DNA of 64,000 bases from Histomonas meleagridis (Eukaryota > Parabasalia > Tritrichomonadida > Dientamoebidae): NCBI GenBank assembly GCA_020186115.1, contig WSYJ01000081.1:1-64000 (forward strand), read 5' to 3'. Positions 1 through 9,937 of the stretch are shown piece after piece. The translations under genes and the position numbers were made by a program. Within the stretch, counting starts at the first letter, position 1. Every line of letters begins with the position of its first letter. The notes under the pieces are model-generated. The model worked only from the letters and a program-made list of their open reading frames with translations. It ran no database searches and was not told where the DNA came from.

Positions 1-1017
1 TTAATAATAGTTGTTAATGTCTCCTTTTTCATATGTGAACTTTAATGTTCTCGGGAATTTCACGACATTAGTGATGATTTGATTATAATTTGATTTAAAT
101 TTGGTTGTACCTAATAATAAATTGAATTCTATTTCATTACCTTTATATATAGACCGATACAATTTCATGATATCACCATCATTACCAATATATTTTAATT
201 GATATTTTTTATAACTTTTATAAGGACAATAATCTAAATTATTTATATTAGGTTTAAATTGTGAATCTAATTTTGAATAATCAATATGATATGGAAGTAA
301 ATAGTTATCAAATAAATATTTGTTTTTCGAACGAGATTTGAAACCTGTGTTAATATAAGGTGAATTCTTAGAATCTTCATAAATATTATAATATTTATAT
401 ATATTGTCATAAGGAAATTTACTAAAATATTGTAACAAATAATTACTATAAGCAGAATCGAATGTAAATACGTTCCCAATTTTATTATCAATTATTTCAA
501 TACCATATAAATATTTCCTTAATTCTTCACAATATTTATTAAATTTGAGAGGCTTTTTTTAGCTTCAAAAACTTTGCGTGCAAACATCTCATTCAATTTT
601 TTGATAATCGTTCTAATATAATATTCATAATGCTCTGGAATTGTTTTTCTTCCAATTTTTCCATTAATAGGTGTAATTTTTTCAGTTTTGATAAAAAGTT
701 TAATAAAATTATATTCAAATTGCTTATAATCGTCAAATTGTTTATTTTTAAATTGATCATCTGTTGTTCTTTCTAAGCTCACATCTATATAATAATTAAC
801 TAAATTGTTGTATGTTTCAACTAATGGCTTTGTACCAGTATTAAATTCAGGTGTAAAATTAAACTCCCTTATTATATTTTTCATTCAAAAAATTAATAAA
901 ATTTTTAAGACTCAAATTACCTTTTAATTGTGAATTTTGATTATTTAATTCATTTTTAATCAATTTTTCGAATGAATCTTGTATTTCTCTCTATCTTTTA
1001 TAAACTGAATCCATCAT
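1..1017 (-). pseudogene. Decayed gene of unknown function in a virus-like (Maverick/Polinton-type) remnant
   Basis: Two minus-strand open frames (884-519 and about 530-1) read as one damaged gene. An ATG-ATG pair at 1017 opens a frame that meets TAG at 993-991. It continues as lysine/asparagine-rich helical sequence and must shift frame near 870-890 to join the 121-residue frame starting at 884. A further shift at a T7 run near 554-560 joins the last frame, which ends with TAA at position 1. So one nonsense codon and about two frameshifts are visible. The product is polar, rich in N, K, Y and I, with no motif I recognise. It lies directly downstream, on the same strand, of a frameshifted fibre-like gene, so I infer both belong to one fossil mobile or viral element continuing beyond the left edge. 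Confidence 0.5.
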
Positions 1018-1067
1018 ATAGAAAAATAAAATGAAATAAAATATATTTATTCTTTAAATACACTTAA

Positions 1068-3052
1068 TTAATGTTCATCTATTTCACCTGTTACTTTACC
1101 AACTATTGAATTCAATAATAAATTTAATATTATAGTAGTTATTACTAAATCATCTGATAATTTATTACCATCAAATAATACTACATCACCAATTTCATAA
1201 TCTGCAGTATTATTTACTCTAAAATAAAAATCTCCATGTGTAGCAAAATCAATAGTATCTTGTAAAATTTCTACTTCTCTTTTAATAACATCACCTATTG
1301 AAGCTTTATAACCATTTTCATGTTTAGCTACACAAATACCTATATATTCTTTATATGTACCTGTTGTTTTAACTGATGGTATACAATCTGTTGTAAATGA
1401 ATTTGAAGTATATACGCCATTTTGTTTTAATGAAAAAACATTACCTGTTAAAAATACTGGTGAACCAATTTGAAATTGTGTTAAATCTTCTGAAACAGGA
1501 GCATTATGAGTAATGGTTGTATTAATTGGAATTGAACCTGAGCCAGGATTGTGATTAAATACATGATTAATATAATATGATGTAGTATTCACAACGTTCC
1601 ATACCAAATCTTCAGAGGAGGTGCTATCCTCAGGTGTACCCACAGAAGATTCTCCTTGATCATCTGAAGGGGTCCCTACTGTTGTGTTAATGCTTGAAAA
1701 CATAATTTATGATCATTAGATATTTTAAATTCCCATGTATAGCGATAAACTTCATTTGATTCTATTGATCCATCCATAGTGGGTGAATCCATAATTATTA
1801 AAGGACATTTAATTTCAGGACAAAAAAGTTGGCCAAAAGAATAAAATTTAAATGTACTATTATCATCTACTGATTTTAAATTCAATGATTCTGGGGTTGC
1901 TTGAATTCTATAAGTATAATCTTTTCCATAATCATCAGAATGATGTAAATCAATATATTGTCCTACTTCTAAAAACTCCATCATTTTTAATAACTGCTAC
2001 TGAAGGAACACCAATCTTTATATTACTATAAGAAGGAGAAGAATTAATAGCAAAACCATTAATTGAAGTACATGTTAAATTACTAAAATTATGTGTATGA
2101 TTTAGTAGTGCATATTCTGTATGTGTATGAGTTTCAGGTGGGAATGATGATGGTTTATTTCGGATATCACTATAATTTGGTTTGTTAATACATAAATTTT
2201 CTACAGTTCTATTTATGAAATAATCTTTTATTTCAGGAGGCTGAGTATCATCTTCTCCTTGAGAAATACTAAATATTATTTTATTTTCTTCTTGTGAAAT
2301 AGCTGCTAGTTGCCATTTATCATCGGTGGAAATGTTTCAGGTTTATCATTTAAATCAGTATAACTATGAGTATGATCTGAAGGTGGAAATGACTGTGGTT
2401 TATCATTTAAATCAGTATAACTATGAGTATGATCTGATGAAGCATAGTTTACATGTTCATGATCTTTTTTAGCATAAATCTCATCATGATTATGATCATT
2501 TAAAGATATTTCAGATGTATCTACATTATTAATAGTTGCATATTGAATATTGCCATTACTTCCAAAACTTAATAATGATCCAGTTTTCGATTTAAAATCT
2601 AATGAATTAGTATTAGCAGTTATTCTCCATGTATTATCTTTATCATAATCTGCATTATTATGCATATCAATATATTGTCCAACTTCTACAACACCATCTT
2701 CTTTTAATGTGATAATAGCTGGAACATATAATTTTGTATCCCATTTACCACCTTCTGCTGTTGACAATTGAAAACCATTTAATGAAGTAACTTGTACATT
2801 TCCATTTACTGTTAAATCATTATTTATTGTATTATGAGTATGACTTTTTGTAGAATATTTTTCATCTGATTGCGATTTATTATAATATAATTGTGGGATT
2901 GTAATCGAAGTTATAGTATTAAGTTTTTCTGTTATTTGATCATTTGTAGAATAATTTTCTAAAACTTTTTGTAAGTCATCTTGGTCAATAATTTCAGGAG
3001 CAGCAATAACATTAGTTTTTATACCTTTCGTAGCATTCTCAATACTAAACAT
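1068..3052 (-). pseudogene. Frameshifted fibre-like protein gene of a Maverick/Polinton-type element
   Basis: Three minus-strand frames (3052-2306, 1984-1676, 1703-1068) and an open stretch between 2306 and 1985 form one gene broken by about three frameshifts (near 2320, 1990 and 1700). The start is ATG at 3052; the stop is TAA at 1070-1068. The first part holds two copies of DHTHSYTDLNDKP plus further HTH and NHTH motifs. Such tail-fibre-like repeats occur in phage and large DNA virus fibres. A segment reading VEVGQYIDMH is repeated later as LEVGQYIDLH, which shows an internal duplication. The last part is Thr/Ser/Asn-rich. Maverick elements are abundant in trichomonads and can carry such genes; the assignment to that class is inference because no polymerase, integrase or terminal repeat is in view. 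Confidence 0.6.
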
Positions 3053-3072
3053 TGATAAAAAATGATTTTTAT

Positions 3073-3414
3073 TTAATAAATTAATAATAATTCTAACATA
3101 AAATATTCTGGTTCAATTTCTTTACCATTCATTTCTTTAAACCATATTTTAAAATTTGGTTTTCTACTTTTATATTCATATTTCTTATATTTAGTTCTAT
3201 TTTCATTCGTATAAATACAAAAATAATCTTCATAATGATCACGTTCAATGAAATCAGCATGCATTGAAACATCAGATACTAAATAATCCTTAAATTTACA
3301 CTTACATTGTTGTACTACTATATATCTAGGATTTTGAGAATCCACAAATTCAGGCGGAAAACGGTTTTCTTTTTGTGAAGTACAAAAATACGTTTTAGTT
3401 ACAGGTTTAAGCAT
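3073..3414 (-). CDS. Small unknown protein at the edge of the virus-like remnant
   Basis: This 113-residue open frame starts with ATG at 3414, is intact, and lies 20 bp upstream of the fibre-like gene on the same strand. It is rich in Y, K, E and F and has a CKCK motif and several other Cys in its first half. I recognise no family. Its position at the end of the relic and the change of composition after 3415 suggest it is the outermost gene of the element. It could be a short accessory gene or a leftover of a longer one. Confidence 0.4.
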   Translation of the reverse strand: MLKPVTKTYFCTSQKENRFPPEFVDSQNPRYIVVQQCKCKFKDYLVSDVSMHADFIERDHYEDYFCIYTNENRTKYKKYEYKSRKPNFKIWFKEMNGKEIEPEYFMLELLLIY

Positions 3415-3665
3415 TTATAAAAATAAAGTTTGCCATGAGACCAAACAATAACCGTCGCTTTTTGACTACTAACCTCCTGGCAAAGATAAATTGAATAGGA
3501 TAAATGTCCGACCAAAGATAACCGGGGACAATTCGTGTTGGTTATGTGAGGTTTTTGATAGGTTTATGCGAAAAGTGGTGCTAAAAGTGCTATCGTTCCT
3601 ATCAAAAAGTTTCGCGTTCTCTCAAAATTGAATGCGCATTCAAATTTTCAGACGAATTGTATGGC
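3415..3665. other. Noncoding flank, possible element terminus with an 11-bp inverted repeat
   Basis: No coding sequence is visible. TTTTTGATAGG at 3552-3562 is repeated in perfect inverted form (CCTATCAAAAA) at 3598-3608 with 35 bp between. The stretch also contains an ATAACCGTCG box near 3450. It could hold the terminal repeat of the virus-like remnant, but the other end is outside the window, so this cannot be shown. Confidence 0.3.
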
Positions 3666-3689
3666 TCACAAAAAATCATTTTGATTTTT

Positions 3690-3890
3690 GTTAGCAGAGC
3701 CAGAACGAGCACACTCTAGAGATTGGGAGGGGTCTGAGGGAGCCTCGGAGGGTCGAAGGGCACCTCCGGAGGCCGGAGACCCCGGAAATCCTCCCAGTGA
3801 AAACTTTAGGGTCAGGGAATGATCACGAGGGACCCTGAGGGGCCTGCCCCCGGCTAGGGTCCTCGTGATCATTCCCGACCGCATTATATA
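3690..3890. other. GC-rich island with a long imperfect hairpin
   Basis: About 190 bp are strongly GC-rich in an otherwise very AT-rich window. The arm 3810-3836 (starting GGTCAGGGAATGATCACG) pairs with 3856-3880 (ending GTGATCATTCCCGACC) with only two unpaired bases, leaving a loop of about 19 nt that itself contains GGGG...CCCC. A second weaker stem joins GGGGTCT near 3729 to AGACCCC near 3777-3783 and encloses the palindrome CCTCCGGAGG. Open frames crossing it use only unlikely codons. It may be a structured RNA gene, a small mobile element, or a remnant of foreign DNA. I do not recognise it. Confidence 0.6.
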
Positions 3891-4103
3891 CCTACCAGCA
3901 ACCACTCTCGTTTCGTTGAAATGACTTTTGAATTGATATTTGGTCATACGATTTTTGGGATGAGTTTGTGATATTTTTAATCTGAAGTATTAAAAAGTGA
4001 CGTTTTAACGTACTAACATCATAAACAGCGAATATCTGACAAAAAAATGGGCAGCCCCAGGTGATGTCACTTTTGAAGAACAGGCACGTTTTGAAATAGG
4101 ATT

Positions 4104-7100
4104 TTGGAGCCAATTCACATTTTGAATTCCAACCAAAGGAGTGAGCTACTCTTCATTCTAGCAAACTTCTTAAAACTTGAATTTCCATCAATTGGTGACT
4201 CTTTTATTCACGAATGCGAACAAAGGAATCTTTTTCCATCAGGATTATTTTCTCACAATAGTTCTTTTGCTCAACTCAAAAACTCTTTCAAAGGAGTTCC
4301 AGATGATCAGCTCATAAGGCTTATTTCAAACTTTTGTGAACAATCAAATCAATCATCGCTATTATCAAATCCAACACAAGAAAACAAAAAATCAATAAGT
4401 AACACAACCGGCTTATTCTATAACATTGGGGAACCAATTTTACCTATTAAAAAATTTGGGCCTTATACAAGAGTGGTTGGACATTTTGATGATATATATT
4501 GTATTGCAATTGATTTCACATCTCAAATCCTAATCTCAGGTTCTGATGACTTCAAGCTTAAGATTTGGAAAATACCTGAATTAATTCTCTTAAAAACATT
4601 AAAAATTCATGAAAATGTTATCACTGATATTTCAATTCATCCATCAAACCAATACTTTGCTTCATCTTCACATGACCATTGTATCTGTATTGTTGATCTA
4701 AAAAAAGGCACTTTATTAAATCGGCTTCGGAAAAACGGTGAAGTTCACTCATTGAAGTTTTCGCCTTGCGGCCGTTATCTTGGGGCAGCCTGTGAGGAAG
4801 GATGTGTAACGGTTTGGAAAGTTGCCGACGCACTTTCTGAAGGGAATGAATTATTTTCTTTTTATTCCAAAAACAAAAAAGGGTTTGCATGGCTTAGCTT
4901 TAGTCCAGGCGGTGAATTTATTGTTTGTTCAGGGGAGCCAAATATTGTTCAAGTAGCATCACTTATAACACATGAAGTATTAATTCTCAAAGGACATTCG
5001 CGTCTCCCAGATTTTGTTTTTTTTAGTCAGATTTCATGTCAACGAATTATATCATTTTCACAAAAAGAACGAAACATAAAATTTTGGCAATATAAAAATG
5101 GGAATTGGTCTGATCCTAAACTTCTTTCGGCCAAAACATCTCGCGGGGTCAAAGCTCGAGTATGTAATGCTTCATTTAATTGTGATGAAAGTTGTATAAT
5201 CGGATTATCATCAGATTGTATTCTAGTATGGGAAACGCAAACATTTATCAACAAAATCATTATATCACATCCTGAACTTACAGATCATCCAACAATAATT
5301 CGACCACATCCTCAAATTCCAAACATTATAATTGTGACAACGCGTAACGGTCGTGCATCATTATGGGACATAATAACAGGAGATCTTATCAATGTATTAT
5401 TACCTTATGAAGAGTACCATATTGTTGAAGTCACATGGTCACGTGATGGACAATATATATTTGCAGCAGATAGTAATGGCGGTATAACAATGTTTGGCTT
5501 ACGGAATGACAAAATCAAACAAGAACAAATCCCTTATATGGAACAATTCTTCGAAACAGAACTATTTGAAGAAGGTGAAGAACCATCGAGTTATTGTCAA
5601 ATTGTTGATAAAATTGGGAATCCATTAAATCCACAACCAAAACGATTTGATTTAACTAATATTCGAATTGATATTAAGCAAAAAATTATTCCTAATAATG
5701 TTATCGAAGAAGAAGATAGAATTACAAATGAAATTAGTGAATATATATTATTAAAACCTAATAACGAAGATGAAGAATTCTTTAATGAGAATGAAGAGAA
5801 CGAAGAGAAAGAAAATGATGAAAACTTATCACAATATCAACAGCATCCTCAGAATAAGAAAAAGAAGAAAACTAAGAAAAGAAAAACAAAAAAAAATTCG
5901 TCAAAGTTATTTAAGGATGACGATGATGATCTCAACGATTTCATTGATGATGATTTAGGTTCTAATAAGAAAAGTAAAAGAAATAATACATATGAAGATG
6001 ATGATGATGAATTCATTGAAGAAGATTTCGTTGAAACTATAAAATCTGATTTTATTATCGACGACATTAAAAAAGAAAATAAGAAAAAGAAGAAGAAAGT
6101 TGAATCATCTGATGAATCATCTGATTTTGTAATTGGGTATAAGCCAAAACGAAAAAAGAAAACTAATCCGACACCTCCACCTAAGCCTAAGAACAAGAAG
6201 AAGAAGAAAGTTGAATCATCTGATGAATCATCTGATTTTGTCATGGGATACAAACCAAAGAAGAAGAAAAACGCCAAAAAACAAACGCGGAAATCCAAAT
6301 TTATTAGTTCTGATACATCTGATACTATTTCTATGTATGAATCATCAAGTACATCATCAATTGTATCAAGTGATTTTGAATATACGCAAAGTTCAGAAGA
6401 ACAATCATTACATAGTACAGAAGAAGAATATTATTATAGTTCGACAGCATCGTCATCGACATCATCTAATGAAAACGAAACAGTTATTAATGAAATACTT
6501 CCAAATTGGGTATTTAATAGTGTTCGAATTCGTCATACATATATACCACAAATTGGCGAACGGATAATATATGTACGGAAAGGTCATCAAGAATATAAAC
6601 AAATCTGTAATTATATGCATTATCGAACGCCATATGAAATCCAACGTAATTTACCTGATGTAACAATTGCCACTATCATTAACATCCAATTTTATATAAC
6701 ACATTTAATATTATTTTTAAGGTTTAAAGACTTCGAAGCAACTATAGCTTATCCAATACCAGAAACTCCACCATTTATAATACGAGAAGAAATATATAAT
6801 AAAAGTATTAAATATTGTGAAACACTTAAAGTTAATGATCATATTAAAGCGGAATTTCAAGAAGATAATGGAAACACAAAAGAATTCGAAGCAATTATTA
6901 TTAGTATTAATAAGAATTATAAAAATGATCCGTGGTCATCAATCGAAGTAAAGTTTATAGATGATAATTCAATTTGTTATTTAGTTCCATGGGAAATAAT
7001 TAATGAAGATGAAACTGTTGAAATAGATGTTAAGTTAAATATGTTAATGGATGAGTTATATGTTTATATTAATGATTTGATTAATAGTGGAAAAAAAGAA

Positions 7101-7430
7101 ATAACAAATATGATATATGTGAGAGATGGAAAATCTCAAAGAATTTTAATAGGAAACGCAAAACAACCAATGGATTTAACGTTGTTCAGAGATAGATTAA
7201 AGAATCATTGGTACACCACCGAAATATCTTTGAAAAACGATTTAAATATTTTGGTGGAAAACGCAGATATATTAAAAGTATACAGTAAAAAAGACGCCCA
7301 ATTGATACTGGAGGAAGTAAATAAAAGAATTAGAAAAGAAAATGAGAGTAACTCCGAAGACGATTTGTTCACGTTAAGTAGTAGCTCGGAAAGTGATGAC
7401 GAAAGCTTAAGCTCGGATGCAAAATATTAA
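4104..7430 (+). CDS. BRWD/PHIP-like WD40-bromodomain protein without a visible ATG start
   Basis: The predicted chromatin reader has the domain order of BRWD/PHIP proteins. Residues 1-80 are a helical N-terminal region like that of BRWD. Residues about 115-490 are WD40 repeats (for example SGSDDFKLKIW). A Lys/Asp/Glu/Ser-rich linker (about 555-790) holds two copies of VESSDESSDFV. The conserved region after it includes YIPQIGERIIYVRKGH (about 812). The C-terminus (about 970-1090) resembles a bromodomain (MDLTLFRDRL...), though the residue at the usual acetyl-lysine Asn position seems lost. The frame opens after TGA at 4092-4094 and its first start-like codon is TTG at 4104. The first in-frame ATG lies near residue 470, inside the WD40 domain. 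A non-AUG start, a short 5' intron or 5' damage must explain this. Ends with TAA at 7430. Confidence 0.75.
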   Translation: MEPIHILNSNQRSELLFILANFLKLEFPSIGDSFIHECEQRNLFPSGLFSHNSSFAQLKNSFKGVPDDQLIRLISNFCEQSNQSSLLSNPTQENKKSISNTTGLFYNIGEPILPIKKFGPYTRVVGHFDDIYCIAIDFTSQILISGSDDFKLKIWKIPELILLKTLKIHENVITDISIHPSNQYFASSSHDHCICIVDLKKGTLLNRLRKNGEVHSLKFSPCGRYLGAACEEGCVTVWKVADALSEGNELFSFYSKNKKGFAWLSFSPGGEFIVCSGEPNIVQVASLITHEVLILKGHSRLPDFVFFSQISCQRIISFSQKERNIKFWQYKNGNWSDPKLLSAKTSRGVKARVCNASFNCDESCIIGLSSDCILVWETQTFINKIIISHPELTDHPTIIRPHPQIPNIIIVTTRNGRASLWDIITGDLINVLLPYEEYHIVEVTWSRDGQYIFAADSNGGITMFGLRNDKIKQEQIPYMEQFFETELFEEGEEPSSYCQIVDKIGNPLNPQPKRFDLTNIRIDIKQKIIPNNVIEEEDRITNEISEYILLKPNNEDEEFFNENEENEEKENDENLSQYQQHPQNKKKKKTKKRKTKKNSSKLFKDDDDDLNDFIDDDLGSNKKSKRNNTYEDDDDEFIEEDFVETIKSDFIIDDIKKENKKKKKKVESSDESSDFVIGYKPKRKKKTNPTPPPKPKNKKKKKVESSDESSDFVMGYKPKKKKNAKKQTRKSKFISSDTSDTISMYESSSTSSIVSSDFEYTQSSEEQSLHSTEEEYYYSSTASSSTSSNENETVINEILPNWVFNSVRIRHTYIPQIGERIIYVRKGHQEYKQICNYMHYRTPYEIQRNLPDVTIATIINIQFYITHLILFLRFKDFEATIAYPIPETPPFIIREEIYNKSIKYCETLKVNDHIKAEFQEDNGNTKEFEAIIISINKNYKNDPWSSIEVKFIDDNSICYLVPWEIINEDETVEIDVKLNMLMDELYVYINDLINSGKKEITNMIYVRDGKSQRILIGNAKQPMDLTLFRDRLKNHWYTTEISLKNDLNILVENADILKVYSKKDAQLILEEVNKRIRKENESNSEDDLFTLSSSSESDDESLSSDAKY

Positions 7431-7500
7431 CTGTTTTTGATATAAATAAAATATTATATATTAAAATATGTTATAATTAAAACGCAGCTGAACCTGTGAA

Positions 7501-7772
7501 CTCAGAATTTGCTTTGTAATTATATGTAAGTACAATGCTCCTTAAGATCGTTTTACAGTTTCATGTTCCCCTCTGTTTCTCAATATTTTAATTTTAATTA
7601 AGGAAAGATGGAACTAAAAATATGTGAAGTTGGGCTCAGAATTTGCTTTGTAATTATATGTAAGCGCAATGCTCCTTAAGATCGTTTTACAGTTTCATGT
7701 TCCCCTCTGTTTCTCAATATTTTAGCATTTTAATTAAGGAAAGATGGAACTCATATAATGTGAGGTGGGGCT
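7501..7772. repeat. Tandem duplication of a 134-bp noncoding unit
   Basis: Unit 1 (7501-7634) and unit 2 (7635-about 7770) both begin CTCAGAATTTGCTTTG and share nearly every base up to AAGATGGAAC. They differ at a few sites, such as GTACAAT versus GCGCAAT, and by a small insertion (TTTTAGCATTTTA). A third, truncated start (CTATCAGAATTTG) follows at about 7771. No long open frame crosses the units. Strong conservation of a noncoding unit could reflect recent duplication or a duplicated RNA gene. Confidence 0.75.
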
Positions 7773-7996
7773 ATCAGAATTTGAATACATAACTTTATCA
7801 AAATTTGATTGAAACGATTGTTTATGATTCAAAAATGTCATTTTTTAAATGCTCGCATATCACTCTTGTTGAAATAATTTTTACGCTTTAATTAATGGAA
7901 GGCGAACAATGACCTTATTTTTTCAAGAACTATATTTGAATTTCATTAATAAGATTTATGTAAAAAAAACTTTATGGTTAATGGAAAAATAAAACC

Positions 7997-8009
7997 GTTG
8001 CCTGGCAAC
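7997..8009. promoter_or_regulatory. GTTGCC-T-GGCAAC inverted repeat (X-box-like) upstream of the Sec7-PH gene
   Basis: A perfect 6-bp inverted repeat with a one-base spacer lies about 145 bp before the Sec7-PH start and overlaps an AACCGTTG box. It resembles the RFX X-box in shape. An RFX-type factor in trichomonads is not something I can support, so the likeness may be chance. Confidence 0.35.
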
Positions 8010-8100
8010 CAAAAATTTTTGTGAAATGCTTATACCGACGGTTTGTCACAATTCATTGGTTATTTAAATAGAATATTTTGTGTTTTTTGAATTAAATTAA

Positions 8101-8152
8101 CGACCGTTAAAAAAACCAGAAAACACTTTTCAATAACATAAACGGCTTTTAT
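8101..8152 (+). promoter_or_regulatory. Promoter region of the Sec7-PH gene
   Basis: CGACCGTTAAA (8101-8111) and AACGGC (about 8141) are Myb/M3-type boxes, and TTTTCAATAAC is a TCA-type initiator. All lie within about 55 bp of the ATG at 8153. Confidence 0.5.
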
Positions 8153-9325
8153 ATGTCAGCAAGCACCAACCAAGTTCTTGATACAAACTCGCCTTCGGAA
8201 CAAATAATTCCTGAAAGTGGGCCAATCATTTCTCACGAAACTTTTGAGGAAATCAATATGCAAAGTGCTGCAGCTTTATCTCAAAAATATGGTGAAAACC
8301 CACAAACTACAACTTGGATTGGAAAGGCACCACTGCTACAAGAAATTGATTATCCTTTTGATCATAAAAAGTTTGAGTATCCACCTGATTTTGCAAATAA
8401 ATTTAATAAATCACCAAACCAAGCAATTTCAGAGATACGATCAACAATGAGGCAACTAAATGAGGAGTCTAACCTTGGTCCATTTTTAATGTATTGTCCA
8501 AACATATATCCTAAATCACTTACGCAGTACGTATTTTCGGATCCTTCGAATGCGCATTCAATTCTCTATTATTATTTTGGAGCAGTCAATCTTGAATTTT
8601 TAACAATTCCAGAAGCTGCTCGAATATTATTATCAAGAATTGCTTTCCCAAACAATCAACAACATCTATCGACATTATTCAATACGTTTGCTTCTGTGTA
8701 TTCGGAAGCAAATCCATATTTACCATTAAGTCGCAAAGAAATTGCACAAGTTACTGTTGCTTGTATTGCATTCTCTATTTTTTACAGAAAAACCGAAGTT
8801 TTACCACTCGGTGAGTTCCTTTCTTTTGTCAAGACAGTTAAAGTTGGAGATGCTTATAAAGAGAAAATTTATTATCAATTGAAAGAAAACCCAATTCCCA
8901 TCTTTTTCGAGTTTTCTGTGTCTTTAGAAGAGCCTAATTACAACAAATCAGGTCTTTTAAAGAAAGAAAGTGGTGGAGTATTCAAGGCCAAATCAAAAAG
9001 ATTTTACATCATCGACCACTTCAGCCTTAAGTACTTCAAAGACGAAAGTAAATCCGAGCTCATTGGCGAGATTGAACTTGATGGGTCAAATACATCGTTT
9101 GTTCCTGCAAGTAAGAAAGAGCCTCCTCATATGATAATCAAAAAGATCAATGGTGGATCTATAGGATTTACATTCACTAAAGACCTTCAAAAGAGGAGAA
9201 GCAAAGAAACAGAACATGTTATATATGAAAATGATGAGGATACTCTTCTTTCATGGACATGCGCTCTTAACTATGTTTCATTCTGGTCTATATTGGATAA
9301 GCTTACCATTAACTCCAGAAGATAA
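8153..9325 (+). CDS. Sec7-like and PH domain protein (ARF-GEF family, probably inactive as exchange factor)
   Basis: The 390-residue protein has a Sec7-like helical domain (about 85-260) followed by a PH domain (about 272-385), the layout of cytohesins, which load ARF GTPases and bind phosphoinositides. Sec7 likeness is seen in FNKSPNQAISEI, in the stretch LLSRIAFPNNQQ...FNTFASVY, and in the closing YYQLKENPIP. However, the motif that should carry the catalytic glutamate (YLGE in cytohesins) reads about YVFS, and the MLNTSLHN motif reads about ACIAFSIFYR. I infer loss of exchange activity, perhaps leaving a membrane-bound scaffold. The PH start (SGLLKKESGGVFKAKSKRFYII) is well kept. ATG 8153 is preceded by promoter-like boxes. 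Confidence 0.7.
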   Translation: MSASTNQVLDTNSPSEQIIPESGPIISHETFEEINMQSAAALSQKYGENPQTTTWIGKAPLLQEIDYPFDHKKFEYPPDFANKFNKSPNQAISEIRSTMRQLNEESNLGPFLMYCPNIYPKSLTQYVFSDPSNAHSILYYYFGAVNLEFLTIPEAARILLSRIAFPNNQQHLSTLFNTFASVYSEANPYLPLSRKEIAQVTVACIAFSIFYRKTEVLPLGEFLSFVKTVKVGDAYKEKIYYQLKENPIPIFFEFSVSLEEPNYNKSGLLKKESGGVFKAKSKRFYIIDHFSLKYFKDESKSELIGEIELDGSNTSFVPASKKEPPHMIIKKINGGSIGFTFTKDLQKRRSKETEHVIYENDEDTLLSWTCALNYVSFWSILDKLTINSRR

Positions 9326-9937
9326 AATGAGGAAAAATTGTAAAGTCACATTTGATCGCGACCGTTTAAATAAAAATTAAATCATCTGTGGTTCATTTGA
9401 ATTATTTAATAATGATGATCCAAATTCCATTTTGTTTTTTAGTCAGATGTTATGTTTATTATACATAATTTTACAAAATGACATTTATATATATTGAGAT
9501 TTTATGAAAGAAATTGATAGATATGGAGAAAAAACAATATTAAATTCAAGATATTTGAAATTTTTAGGCATTTTATTCTTAATAAAATATCACAAGAATC
9601 AAATTATTTTCTTGGTATTCTTCTTGAACAATTTAATTGATTTACATATTTTTAAAATTAATTCATACGAAGTATATTTCCCATATTTAATTTCAAAAAT
9701 TCCCTTAAATAAATTTGGAATGCTTTTATGACTATTATTGAGAATGTATTTTATGTAACTTTTCACTTGTTCAATATCATAATCCAAGCAGTAAAATCAC
9801 TCAGACCCATATTGTGCCTTGGCTAGCGTCAAATAAACTTGAGTAAATTTCACTCCCTAATTTTTCGAATGTTTTAATACAAAAATTTACCAAATCTTTG
9901 ATCCTATTATTTCTTTGTTGCAACTAATTCGTTGATA
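9326..9937. other. Gap with a possible decayed ankyrin-family fragment on the minus strand
   Basis: A minus-strand open frame at 9787-9599 (62 residues, K/I/Y/S-rich, with NSHKSIPNLFKGIFE) resembles the N-terminal region of trichomonad ankyrin/DUF3447 proteins, but the match is weak. The rest is AT-rich with no feature I can support. Confidence 0.25.

Noticed and set aside
1068-3052. Bacterial phage contamination as source of the fibre-like gene
   Set aside because: Base composition and the type of decay match the surroundings, and the locus has no other phage genes.
3666-3947. Minus-strand frame through the GC-rich island
   Set aside because: It only reflects low stop frequency in GC-rich DNA and gives no protein-like sequence; the hairpin arms explain the pattern better.
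4000-4030. TACTAAC...ACAG as an intron 3' end for the BRWD-like gene
   Set aside because: Exon sequence after it meets TGA at 4092 in the needed frame, so it cannot supply the start.
5849-6298. Long Phe/Ser-rich frame opposite the BRWD-like linker
   Set aside because: It is the antisense shadow of Lys/Asp/Glu/Ser codons in the linker.
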